Of a DNA stretch of 64,000 nt, positions 16,478-27,000 are shown one piece after another. How positions within the stretch are numbered: position 1 is the stretch's first letter; each line of letters begins with the position of its first letter. A program made the position numbers and the translations under genes. The notes beneath the pieces are model-generated. The model had not been told where the DNA came from. It did not search any database and was given only the letters and a program-made list of their open reading frames with translations. Source of the stretch: Mesonia sp008017825 (lineage in GTDB: Bacteria; Bacteroidota; Bacteroidia; Flavobacteriales; Flavobacteriaceae); contig NZ_VRLS01000094.1 in NCBI RefSeq assembly GCF_008017825.1, positions 89,237-153,236 of the forward strand, read 5' to 3'.

Positions 16478-18775
16478 TTAAAAAGGGTAACCTATAGCAA
16501 AATTAAACACTGGTTTATCATATTCAAACTCCCATTTCTTCGCTGGTCTTTTTAATGGTGATGCCAAATCAAAACGAATCACAAACCCTTGAATATCAAC
16601 TCTAAGACCTACTCCTGTTCCTATTCCCAATTCGTCTGAAAAGTTACTCGAGAATTTTCCTCCTGGTAAAGCTTCATTTTCTTCGGTTAACCAAACATTT
16701 CCTGCATCGGCAAAAACAGCTCCATTCACATACGTAAATAAAGGAAATCTGTATTCTATATTTGCTTCTAAACGTATATCTCCCGCCTGATCGTAATAAG
16801 AATCTACACCCTCTTCTTCTGGCTGATAAGTTCCTGGTCCTAATGAACGTATATTAAAAGCTCTTACACTATATGGTCCTCCAGAAAAGTATTGCTTTAC
16901 AAATGGTAAAGACTGAGAGTTACCATACGGCAAACCAAGTCCGCCAAAAAGTCTCCCTACAAGTACATCTCCATTACTTCCTATTTTATAATGATAACGC
17001 AAATCTATATCCGCTTTAGCGTATTGAGCATATTTAAGTCCTAAAAAAGTTTTTTCACCTTCACTGTTTTCTTGTGCAAACAAATCGATAGTATTGCCTG
17101 CAATATCAAAATTAAAATTTAAATAAAAACTCCCTCTTCTAGAAGCATCAACTAATTCGTTATACGTAAAACTATAGGTTAGACCTGCGATAAATTGCTG
17201 CTCAAAGCTGCGTCTTAGAAAAGGGTTCTCATCTAGTATTTCATCAAATTCATCGGTTGTATTGCCCAATTTCACATAGTTTATATTAATAGGGTTTAGT
17301 TGGTGAGTAACGAACCTATTTGCCTTCCAAATGTAACCAAAGGAGGTTGAAAATGAATTTAATGAGTATAACTGACTTCGGTCTAAGTAATCTATCCCAG
17401 CTTTAATTTGAGTTTGCGGAATGGAATATTTAAATCTATTATTTAAATCTATAGGAAATAAGAGTCTAGGAAATGTCAACGAAGACCCTAAGCCTAATTG
17501 TAAACTACGTAACCCCGATTGGTCACCACTGCTGGAAAATTGTTGTTCGTAAGCAAAACTTCCTGTTATTCTTAGAATTTCTCCTCCTCTAAATAAATTT
17601 CGGTTCACGTAAGTAAGTCCTAAACCTGGACCTGCAAAATTATTAGATTTAGTAACGCCTTGCAGTTCTGCTCTTAAAGTTCTCTTATTAAATGGAGAAA
17701 GGTGAATTTCGGCGTCTAGGTGTCTAAATCCGTTTTCATCGGTAATGGTATCTTTTTCTTTATATCGAATATTTACATATTTATAAATTCCTATAGAGGA
17801 TAATCGTCTACTCGTATATTTTGATAACAACGGATCATACTTCTCGCTAGGTTGCAATAATACATAAGGATCCATACGATGTGGCTTAAAAAAATTATCC
17901 TTTTGTATATAATGCAAACTGTCAAACACTACGGTGTCCTGTAATTCTTTTTCAGAAGCTAATGTTTCATTAGGATAAACCCTTACTTTATCTACGATAT
18001 AGGTTACCTTAGATTTTTCTGGAACACCTCCTTTAAGGCGAAGAAACAAATCGTACTTTCTATTATCGTATTGATTGGTATCTGCCTCAAAAATGATAAA
18101 ATTAGGATTAAAATTATAATAACCTTTTTGCTTTAAATAATCATCAATTCGTTCTCTTTCGGCTTTAAAACTTGTTAAATTAAAACGCATTTCTTCTTCA
18201 ATGAGCGTTTCTCCCATAGATAATTCTATATCTTCCAAAAGTTTTAAAGATAAAGAATCTACTGAGTCCTTTTCTACCGTAAAAGTTTCCATCTTATAAG
18301 GCTGAGAAAGCGTTACCTCATAAATTGCTTTTCCTGTTTTTGCGCTGCTATCTCGCTCTACGGCGGAAGTAATTCTACTGCTAAAAAAACCATTATTTTC
18401 TAATCGATTTTCTATAATTTCTTCTGTGCTGGGAACGTCAACATCTGATAAATATACTGGCTCTTCACCAAACTTTTTATTTAAAAACTTATTTATAAAA
18501 CCAGGTTTTTCTTGCTGTCCTTTGTAGTAATAATGCAACCCAGGATAAAGACCTAAAAATTTAGAATTCGCTTGCGGATAAAGTAAGTTATCTAATTCTA
18601 ATTGTAAATCGGTTTTGTTTTTTATCCCTATAGTATCTTTCAATTTTATTGTCCCACCACGATACAAGTATTCTCCTTCTGGAATGAATTTTTTCACCGC
18701 ACAAGAGCTAAGAACCAATGCAGTTGCAAACGTTATCAAAACAAAAGAATAATTTATTTTCATGATTTCTCTCAT
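16478..18775 (-). CDS. tamL: BamA-like outer-membrane lipoprotein TamL
   Basis: A 765-residue Omp85-family protein. The N-terminus is a lipoprotein signal (LSSC, lipidated Cys25) instead of an ordinary signal peptide, the mark of Bacteroidota TamL. POTRA-like repeats occupy roughly residues 120-380 and a C-terminal 16-strand barrel region follows, with SGGPYSVRAFNIRSLGPG (the VRGF/Y-type loop motif) near residue 640 and the final FNFAIGYPF strand. With TamB it is thought to insert or move outer-membrane components. Its ATG overlaps the tamB stop by one base, so translation is coupled. Confidence 0.92.
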   Translation of the reverse strand: MREIMKINYSFVLITFATALVLSSCAVKKFIPEGEYLYRGGTIKLKDTIGIKNKTDLQLELDNLLYPQANSKFLGLYPGLHYYYKGQQEKPGFINKFLNKKFGEEPVYLSDVDVPSTEEIIENRLENNGFFSSRITSAVERDSSAKTGKAIYEVTLSQPYKMETFTVEKDSVDSLSLKLLEDIELSMGETLIEEEMRFNLTSFKAERERIDDYLKQKGYYNFNPNFIIFEADTNQYDNRKYDLFLRLKGGVPEKSKVTYIVDKVRVYPNETLASEKELQDTVVFDSLHYIQKDNFFKPHRMDPYVLLQPSEKYDPLLSKYTSRRLSSIGIYKYVNIRYKEKDTITDENGFRHLDAEIHLSPFNKRTLRAELQGVTKSNNFAGPGLGLTYVNRNLFRGGEILRITGSFAYEQQFSSSGDQSGLRSLQLGLGSSLTFPRLLFPIDLNNRFKYSIPQTQIKAGIDYLDRSQLYSLNSFSTSFGYIWKANRFVTHQLNPININYVKLGNTTDEFDEILDENPFLRRSFEQQFIAGLTYSFTYNELVDASRRGSFYLNFNFDIAGNTIDLFAQENSEGEKTFLGLKYAQYAKADIDLRYHYKIGSNGDVLVGRLFGGLGLPYGNSQSLPFVKQYFSGGPYSVRAFNIRSLGPGTYQPEEEGVDSYYDQAGDIRLEANIEYRFPLFTYVNGAVFADAGNVWLTEENEALPGGKFSSNFSDELGIGTGVGLRVDIQGFVIRFDLASPLKRPAKKWEFEYDKPVFNFAIGYPF

Positions 18776-21700
18776 TAATTTTCTTCTTCTTTTATCGCTT
18801 CCGCGGAAGTGGAGTTATTCTCTTCCTCTTCAGGAGAAGGGTTTTCACTTTCTTCATTTTGAGATTTTTCTTCTTCTATTTGCTGAATTTCTTTCTCAAA
18901 TAATTCGCTAAACTTATTAAATTCTCTCGTAAAAATTAGAGCAATTCCACTTACAAATACCTGACCGTCAATAATGTTTTCATATTCACTTTTTCTAAAT
19001 CCGCGTAAGCGCCATATTCCATCTTCGGTTAATAAATATTCTATACTCACATTTCCAATAACAGGGTTATTTTCTCCTGGTCTCGCTTCTCCTTGAACGC
19101 CAACTTCACTCCCTGCGGTGACCACCAAACGGTCGTTTAATAATTTTTTGCTGGCACTTATATTTAAATCGGTTCTACTTTCTAGAGAAGATCCTTGATA
19201 ATCGGTATAGCTATTAAGTCCAAAATTAAGTTCGATTCCTGTATCTCCTGTGAGTTTATCTGAAAATACATTTAGTTGATCTGAAAGCGCTTGGTTGAGG
19301 TTATCACGTGCTACAACGGCTGCTCCTCCCTCACTTCCATCGGTTCCCGATTGAGGGAAAAATCTATTTAAAACCAGTAAAGAAAAAACTTGTTGGTTAA
19401 GTTCATCTTCTTGTTGGTTAAGTTGAGAGATTCTTCCGTAGACGGCTCCACCAATGGCTCCTCGCTCATCTTCTGGCATATCTAAACTAAAATCTAAAAC
19501 AGGCTGATTTAATTCTCCTTTAATATTTAAATAAACGAAAAACGGAAGTCGCTGTTTGAATCTATTTTGAGAAGAAGCTGACTCTCCCGAAGTTTGACTT
19601 GCCATAAGAGCCGAAGCAGAGGTTTTTACATCATAAATAGCTTTTACATCCAAATCTGCATTCATAGGATCTCCTTGCCAAGTCACCGAACTTTCTGGTG
19701 CAATATCAAACTTTCGTTTTACCAAATTATAAAGGCTCATTTCATAATGACCATCACTAATTTCATATCTTCCAGTTAACGATGTTCTTCCATTTCTATC
19801 AATATCAAAAAATAAATTTCCTTCGCCTACTACTTGTAAATTATCTCCTGTTCTCTCATTTAAAACGATATTAAAAGTAGCTTCAGGTTCAATGATTAGC
19901 TCTGTATTGAGTTCTATACCTGTAATTACAGCAGAGGTTTCTTCTTCATCATTTCGGGTTAAAATAGCATCGGGGTTTTCTTTATTCACAAACACCACTA
20001 CTCCATCTCTCTCTACTACATCTACTTGCGTTTCTGGTAAAACATAAGTCGCATTAGTATTTTCATTTACAGTAAGTTTTGCTTCAATTTTTGGAAAACT
20101 TAATTTTCCTCCTACGGTTGCATCTACATCAAAAACTACTTTTCCGTAATATAATTCATTATCTTCTTTGGTAGAATTAAGAGCTTCAAAATCGTTTGCT
20201 TTTATGCTTAAATTAAAAGTGGGATCTGTAATTTCTTTAGTAAGGACTTCTCCACTTACCTTAAATTTATTGTTTTGTGCATCAGCAATTGAAAACTGAT
20301 TAAAATAAATTCCTTGATTATCTACTTTAATTTTATCATTACTCAATTTAAATTTAGAATTAAGTTTACTTACTAAAAATGCCGCTTCATTAAAATTAAT
20401 TTCTCCTTTGTAATTTAAATCAGTTATAGGTCCATCTAATTCAAAATTAGCCGCTATACTTCCTTCAGACTCTTGAAGCTCTTCATTTGAAAAACCTTCT
20501 ATAATAGATAACGCCAACTTATTTAAATCTACATTTAAATTGAGTTGCGGACCTGTTTCTTCTGCTAAATAATCTCCATTTATATTTAAGTCAATATTTT
20601 GTCCGTTAAGGTCTAATTTAAAATCGTACTTTTTATTATTAATAGATTTAGCTTTAAGTTGCAATTCTCCTAACGGCACTTCTATAGCTTTAAAATCTGT
20701 AATATTCATATCGGCAACCATTCCCCAGTCTGCCAACGGATTAATAATTTTAAAATCTCCATTTACGATACCCGAAGCCAAATATTCATCGGGATTAAAA
20801 TAACTCATAAACGTAGAAAGCTTAAAGTTTTTTAACGCTACGCCAATATGATTTTTTGTTTCTCCTAAATCATCACTCAACTTAATTTCTTGACTATTTC
20901 TAGAAAGTACAAAGTCATTAAACGTAATTGCTTCTTTTGAAAAGGAAATTTGATTAGAATTTGGAATTTCCCAAGGGTTTCTATTCAAGATTAAATCTGA
21001 TGGGTTGATCCTAAAATTGAGCTCCTCATCATTTCCCGTAATTTCTGATTGAATACGAAAAAGCTTCTCGTCATTTGCAAAAGAATTAAAGTCTAAGTAA
21101 AGTGTATCTTGGGTTAAGCTCCCATCAAAATAGGTTTTATTAATGGCAAGAGGTCCTGCTTCTAAATTGCCAAATCCTATATTAAATTTCGCTTCTTTAC
21201 TGTTAGAGTCTATATTAATGTGTAAACTATCTAGTCTATTTTCTTGATAAACCAAACTTGGTAAAGAAACTCGAGCCTTTAAATCTTCTTCTTTTTCATT
21301 AAAATCTACCTTAAAATAAACGGTATCCATTTGTTGAATTCCGTCCAGGAAAACATCGCTAATAATAGGCGATTCAGTAATGGTAGTTTCCATTTTAAGA
21401 TTTACAAAATGAGAAATACTATCCTTTTCAATGTTGTCTTTAAAATAATGATTGGCGTGATGCTGCAAGGCGGTTATAATCTGCGCCGGACTTGCATTAG
21501 AGTTTAATTGGGTTTTTAAGAAAGTACCATCAATATTTAAAGCGGTGCTGTCTTTTGTCACTTGAGAATTGATAGCAATATCACCCAAATAATACGGCTT
21601 ATCTTCATATACTGCCACACCCTCAGTAATATTCACTTTTGTAGTAAAATCCTCGGCATTTCCTTTAAAATGACCATCTACATAAACTTTTGCTTTGATA

Positions 21701-23844
21701 TCTTTTTTGGTGAATCCCAAAGCATACAAATCAATTCCTTCTAATTCTGCTTTAAAATCCAATTCTGGTGCAACAGAGTCTAAAACTACTTGAGAATCTA
21801 ATTTTAGATTTACACTTTTGTCTTTAAAACCCAAATTTACATTCCCCGTACCGTTCACAATTTCCCCCGAAAGTTTTACCGCAGACAAATCGTACTCATT
21901 ATAAGTAAGTTGAGTAAAACGAGAGTCTAAAGTAGCATCTAAAGAATTGATATCTTTACCGCTTCCTGAAGTTTCTAACAGCAATGAAACCTCTCCCAAT
22001 TCTGGCATTTGTAAGATTTTTCCTAAATCTAGATCGATAGTTTCTACCTGCGTATCAAAAGCAATCTGATTGTCGTTTCTAAACGATCCGTTTACTTTAA
22101 TTTTTCCTTCAGGAATAGTCATTTGCGCTTTCGCGGAAAGTCGATCCAAACGTCCTTTTAGATTTCCGTTAATGTTTAATGTTTTTGGAAGACTAATTCC
22201 CAATTCTTTCTCTGAAGTGAATACTAAAATATCTTCCTTAACGGAATTGATTTCAAATTGCTGAATATCGAAAGTGAGATTATCTGTATCTAAAACATTT
22301 TTTAAATTTCCGTTTGCAACTACCGAAGTTTTACCGCCCCAATTAACTTGTGTATTCTTTAACTGAAGGTTAGCTAAAGTACCATTAGCATTAATTTTTC
22401 CATAGAATTTTTTAGAAGCTACCTTTTTAAATTCTGTATTTTGTCGTAATTCTGGAACAAAATAATATGCTTCTTGAGCATTTAGATTAAAAATAGGAAC
22501 TGATACCTGAAAACTTCCTTTATCTGGATTTTCTATAAAACTTTCTAAAGATGCAAAACTTGTAGTTAAACTTCCGTTTAAATTACTTTTTTGGGTTACT
22601 GCATTCAAATTATTGACTTGCAGAGCTTGCGGACTTAAAGAGATTTGCGTAGAAAATTCTTGTAATTCAAAACCTCCAGCTTCTTTAAAGGTAAGTTGAT
22701 CTAAATTTACAACGGCGGTTTCTTCTTTAGAAAGTTCAAGTTTATTGGCTAATAAGGTAAAGTCACTCAATTCAAAGGCTAGAGGGTTAAACTGTCCGGA
22801 AGTAACTTTTTCTTCCGCTTGACGGAAAGAAATCGTATTATCTTTAATATCAACCGCATTAATATTTACGTCCCAATCTGGCCAGAAAGTAGATTCTGTA
22901 ACAGTTTCATTATCTACATTTTCTTGTGGTTTGCCTGTTTTTAATTCTACAAGAGAATTATGTAATTTTAAGTTATTAACTTCAACTTGTTGGTTTTGAA
23001 GATTAATAAGTGGAACTTCTGCAAAAAAATCTTGAATTGTCACATCTGCTTTTAACTCATCTGGTTGAGAATCGTAAACAGCATTTACGTTTTTTAATTC
23101 TATTTCTCCTACCGCAAGTATAGGCAAAGGAATAGTATCTTGAGATTCGCTTACCAAAGGTTTGGTTTGCTTGTAATTAACAGTCGTATTACTAAGGTTA
23201 ATGTATTTTAATTCATAAATACTTTTATCTAAATCTAATTTTTTTCCTTCGGTTTCTAGATTGTTTAATTTTAAATCTAAAAACGTACCTGCAACTTCAT
23301 CTTGATAATTCAATTTTATCTTTTGTAAAGCTACAGTACCTAACGAAAAGGTATAAGGTTTCCCAGGATTATTAGTTTTTGGAGTTGTAGTTTGAGTAGT
23401 ATCTGTAGCAAAGGCATCAATTATAAACTGATAGTTAAATCCGTTAAGGCTATCTTTTTGAACAATATTAGCGGTTAACTCTTCTATTTCTACATCATCA
23501 ATATTAATCTCGTTATTTTTATAAATACTCCATAAAGGAATATCTGCTTCTAACGATTTGGTATGTAATAAAGTGTCGCCTTTTTTATCTTCTAAGTAAA
23601 TTCCTTTAATAGAAATATCTCCAGAGAAAGTAATAAAAAGCTTATCTATGTTTACTTTAGTATCTGTTTTGTTGGATACATATTGTGTTACTTTATTTAC
23701 AATAATATCTTGTCCCCATGGGCTTCTAATAAATAGTAATAATAGAATAATTATAATAAGTAAAGTGAGGAAAGACTTAGCAACAATTCGCAAGACTTTC
23801 TTTAGCACAGACGTATTCTTATTATCTTTTTTGGGTTTATTCAC
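18775..23844 (-). CDS. tamB: translocation and assembly module protein TamB
   Basis: A 1689-residue AsmA/TamB-family protein. One N-terminal membrane segment (about residues 20-45) anchors it in the inner membrane. A very long, strand-rich periplasmic region forms the hydrophobic groove typical of bridge-like lipid transfer proteins, and the C-terminal TamB (DUF490) domain contains NLKGELNQPVLDFSLDMPED and the QVFSLLVLNRFF region. The end carries an acidic, low-complexity tail of about 35 residues. It works with the outer-membrane partner TamL encoded just downstream. A -7 box at 23865-23872 lies 21 bases before its start. Confidence 0.93.
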   Translation of the reverse strand: MNKPKKDNKNTSVLKKVLRIVAKSFLTLLIIIILLLLFIRSPWGQDIIVNKVTQYVSNKTDTKVNIDKLFITFSGDISIKGIYLEDKKGDTLLHTKSLEADIPLWSIYKNNEINIDDVEIEELTANIVQKDSLNGFNYQFIIDAFATDTTQTTTPKTNNPGKPYTFSLGTVALQKIKLNYQDEVAGTFLDLKLNNLETEGKKLDLDKSIYELKYINLSNTTVNYKQTKPLVSESQDTIPLPILAVGEIELKNVNAVYDSQPDELKADVTIQDFFAEVPLINLQNQQVEVNNLKLHNSLVELKTGKPQENVDNETVTESTFWPDWDVNINAVDIKDNTISFRQAEEKVTSGQFNPLAFELSDFTLLANKLELSKEETAVVNLDQLTFKEAGGFELQEFSTQISLSPQALQVNNLNAVTQKSNLNGSLTTSFASLESFIENPDKGSFQVSVPIFNLNAQEAYYFVPELRQNTEFKKVASKKFYGKINANGTLANLQLKNTQVNWGGKTSVVANGNLKNVLDTDNLTFDIQQFEINSVKEDILVFTSEKELGISLPKTLNINGNLKGRLDRLSAKAQMTIPEGKIKVNGSFRNDNQIAFDTQVETIDLDLGKILQMPELGEVSLLLETSGSGKDINSLDATLDSRFTQLTYNEYDLSAVKLSGEIVNGTGNVNLGFKDKSVNLKLDSQVVLDSVAPELDFKAELEGIDLYALGFTKKDIKAKVYVDGHFKGNAEDFTTKVNITEGVAVYEDKPYYLGDIAINSQVTKDSTALNIDGTFLKTQLNSNASPAQIITALQHHANHYFKDNIEKDSISHFVNLKMETTITESPIISDVFLDGIQQMDTVYFKVDFNEKEEDLKARVSLPSLVYQENRLDSLHINIDSNSKEAKFNIGFGNLEAGPLAINKTYFDGSLTQDTLYLDFNSFANDEKLFRIQSEITGNDEELNFRINPSDLILNRNPWEIPNSNQISFSKEAITFNDFVLSRNSQEIKLSDDLGETKNHIGVALKNFKLSTFMSYFNPDEYLASGIVNGDFKIINPLADWGMVADMNITDFKAIEVPLGELQLKAKSINNKKYDFKLDLNGQNIDLNINGDYLAEETGPQLNLNVDLNKLALSIIEGFSNEELQESEGSIAANFELDGPITDLNYKGEINFNEAAFLVSKLNSKFKLSNDKIKVDNQGIYFNQFSIADAQNNKFKVSGEVLTKEITDPTFNLSIKANDFEALNSTKEDNELYYGKVVFDVDATVGGKLSFPKIEAKLTVNENTNATYVLPETQVDVVERDGVVVFVNKENPDAILTRNDEEETSAVITGIELNTELIIEPEATFNIVLNERTGDNLQVVGEGNLFFDIDRNGRTSLTGRYEISDGHYEMSLYNLVKRKFDIAPESSVTWQGDPMNADLDVKAIYDVKTSASALMASQTSGESASSQNRFKQRLPFFVYLNIKGELNQPVLDFSLDMPEDERGAIGGAVYGRISQLNQQEDELNQQVFSLLVLNRFFPQSGTDGSEGGAAVVARDNLNQALSDQLNVFSDKLTGDTGIELNFGLNSYTDYQGSSLESRTDLNISASKKLLNDRLVVTAGSEVGVQGEARPGENNPVIGNVSIEYLLTEDGIWRLRGFRKSEYENIIDGQVFVSGIALIFTREFNKFSELFEKEIQQIEEEKSQNEESENPSPEEEENNSTSAEAIKEEEN

Positions 23845-23864
23845 TCGTGTATTTTATTAATCTT

Positions 23865-23872
23865 CAAATTTA
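23865..23872 (-). promoter_or_regulatory. -7 promoter box of the tamB-tamL operon
   Basis: The minus strand reads TAAATTTG (TAnnTTTG), with its last base 21 bases upstream of the tamB ATG. Confidence 0.55.
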
Positions 23873-24064
23873 TTCAGCAAAAGCGTAATAATAGGCTTAT
23901 ACTCTGTTTAAATTAAGTTAAAGTTTAACCTATAGGTAAGTATATATATTAATTTAATACACTTAAAGAAAACTTGTTGAAATGTTATAATGAGTTAAAA
24001 AAAATTACATCTTAAATATTTTCATGAATTTTAGCTCACTAAACAAAGACCATAATCATAAACT

Positions 24065-27000
24065 ATGCGAAATTACTTTACTCAAATCAAAGAAAATCCT
24101 AAATTTTTATTGATTTTTTCTAGTATTTTATTCTTCTTTACTTTTAGTGCATTTGCACAAGAAAAAGATCAAGAAGTTTCTAAAACTATCTATTTCACTG
24201 CTAATACAGGCTTGGAAAAAGAATCAAAAACCGATGAAATCCTTAGCGAAATTGTAAAATCTTCTCAACAAGATAATAATGCAGCTATCGTAGTGATAGG
24301 AAATATTACCAGAGAAGATGGATATCCTAAAAATAAAAAAGATAGAAAAAAAGAAGAAGACTTTTTGACCAACAGCCTCTTAAACCCTCTTAAAAATTTT
24401 AACGGAAATGTAATCTTTACACCAGGAAAAAATGAATGGAATAAAGGCGGACATAAAAACATAGACGATTTAGAGTCTTTTTTACAAGATAATAGCAAGT
24501 CTGAGTTTTGGCCAAATGATGGTTGTCCCATCGAACGTGAATCTTTAAGTGATGAGGTAGAACTGGTAATGATAGATTCTCAATGGTATATAGAAAATTG
24601 GGATGATTATCCTTATTTAAACAATAAATGTGAACTCAAAACCAGAGAGCAGTTCTTTGCACAGTTTAAAGATGAGTTAAAAGATGAGCAGAATAAAACA
24701 ATTATTGTTGCAATTCATCATCCTGTTTTAAGTGCTAATAGAAAAGGCTTTTTTGGTAGAATGGGTGGTTTTTCTAACCAGGCATATTATAATACTCAAA
24801 TGCAAGAGTTAGTGGGAAGATTAGAGAGTTTGGCTAGCCAGTTTGAAGATGTAATATTTGTTTCGGGTGCCCATAAAAACCTTCAATATTTAGTAGATGA
24901 TGGAATCCCACAAATTATTAGTGGTGCTTCAGGAAAAATTGAAAAAACAAGACCAGAAGAAGATAAAGGATATTTCGCAAGTAATAAAAATGGATTCGCT
25001 AAATTAATAGCATATAAAGACGGTAATTCTCTTGTAGAAATGTATGAAGTTCAAGACGGTAAATCTACTTTAGTTTATACTAAAGAAATTACTAGAAAAA
25101 AAGGAAAGTTAGAAGACTTCGATTATCACACTAAAGACGAATTTGGCTCTACTTATAAAGCATCAATATATACAGAAGAGGAAACCGATAAATCTAATTT
25201 TCACGAATGGGCTTGGGGAGATCATTACCGAGATGTTTATAGTAAAAAAATTGAGGCTCCTGTACTATTTATAGATACTCTACCTAACAATATGAAAGCT
25301 TCAAGAGCTGGAGGAGGAAACCAATCTAGAACTTTAAGAATAGCTAATGACGAAGGGCGTGAATATAATATAAGAGAATTACGCAAAAGTGCTGTAAGGT
25401 TTATACAGTCTACTATACAAGACCATTATGTGGTAGATTATATGAGAAATACTTTAGCTGAAGATATCGTTTTAGATTTTTACACAACTGCACATCCTTA
25501 TGCTCCCTTTGCTGTAAATGGATTATCAAAGAATTTAAATATTTATCATGCCAATCCTAAAGTCGTTTACGTTCCTAAGCAAAAAGCTTTAGGCAGATTT
25601 AACGAATCATACGGAGATAAGTTATATATGCTAGAAGAGCACGTAGGAGATGAAAATAAAGATTTTGAGACCTTTGGAAACTCAGAAGATATCATTAGCA
25701 CTTCAGATATGCTTTTGGAGATTCAAGATAACAAAGACGCAAAGATTGATGAAGATGAGTATATCAAAGCTCGTATTTTTGATATGTTAATCGGAGATTG
25801 GGATAGACACCAAGACCAATGGAGATGGTCTAAGTTCGAAGAAGATAGTAAAGATGTATATAAACCTATACCAAGAGATCGTGACCAAGCGTTTCCTAGA
25901 TACGACGGTCCAATTATCTCTTTATTAAAAATTGGTGTTCCAGCTTTAAGAGTAATGCAAAATTATGAACCTACAATAAAGAACGTAAAATGGTTTAATT
26001 CTGCAGGATACCCTCTAGATAAAAACTTCATTAATACCTCAAGCTGGGAAGACTGGAAAAAGCAAGCGCTATATATTCAAAATAATTTAAGTGATGAAGA
26101 TATAGACAACGCTTTCGCGGAATTACCTAAGGATACGCAAGATGAAACCATAGATCAAATCAAAAAAACTCTTAAATTAAGAAGAGAAAATATTGTTGAT
26201 ATTACTAAAGATTATTTCACCTATTTTAAAAAGTTTGAAACAGTAATAGGAACAAATGAAGACAATAAGTTTCTTATTACAAGAAAGGATAACGGTATCA
26301 CAAAAATTGAAATTGAAGAGGATGATGAAGTTATTTTTTCTAATGAATATGATGCCAAAGAAACTAAAGAAATTTGGGTGTATGGATTAAATGGAGATGA
26401 TGAATTTAAAGTTGAAGGAGATGGAAATAACCCTATAAAATTGAAAATATTAGGCGGAGAAGAAAATGATATATATGATTTTGATAGAAAAGCTAAAACT
26501 AAAGTTTACGATTACAAATCAAAAAATAACACCTTTGAGAATGTAGGATCAAAAAGATTGACCGATTCTTATGAAATTAATAATTATGACCCTACAAGAA
26601 GAAAGTATTCAAGTAATGTGGTATTACCTAGTTTAGGTTTTGATCCAGATGCTGGCTTTAAAGTAGGTTTATCAGATACTTTTACCACCTATGGTTTAGC
26701 TAGAAACCCATTTACTACACAACATACATTAAGTGCTAATTATTTTTCTGCAACTCAAGGTTTTGAATTTAACTATTACGGAGAGTTCGCACATATTTTC
26801 TACAATTGGAATTTAGGATTAGATGCTAAATATACAAGCGCTAACTACGCTATAAACTTTTTTGGAGTAGGAAATGGAACAAGTTATGATAACGATATTG
26901 ATAAAGATTTTAACCGAGTACCTATCAAACAATGGCATGTTGCTCCGTCTTTAATTTATAGAAAAAACTCAACTATGAAAGCTTATTTTAAGCCAAGTAT

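Noticed and set aside
19594..22264. Short plus-strand frames opposite tamB
   Set aside because: Short, without domain features, on the antisense strand of a long, well-supported gene.
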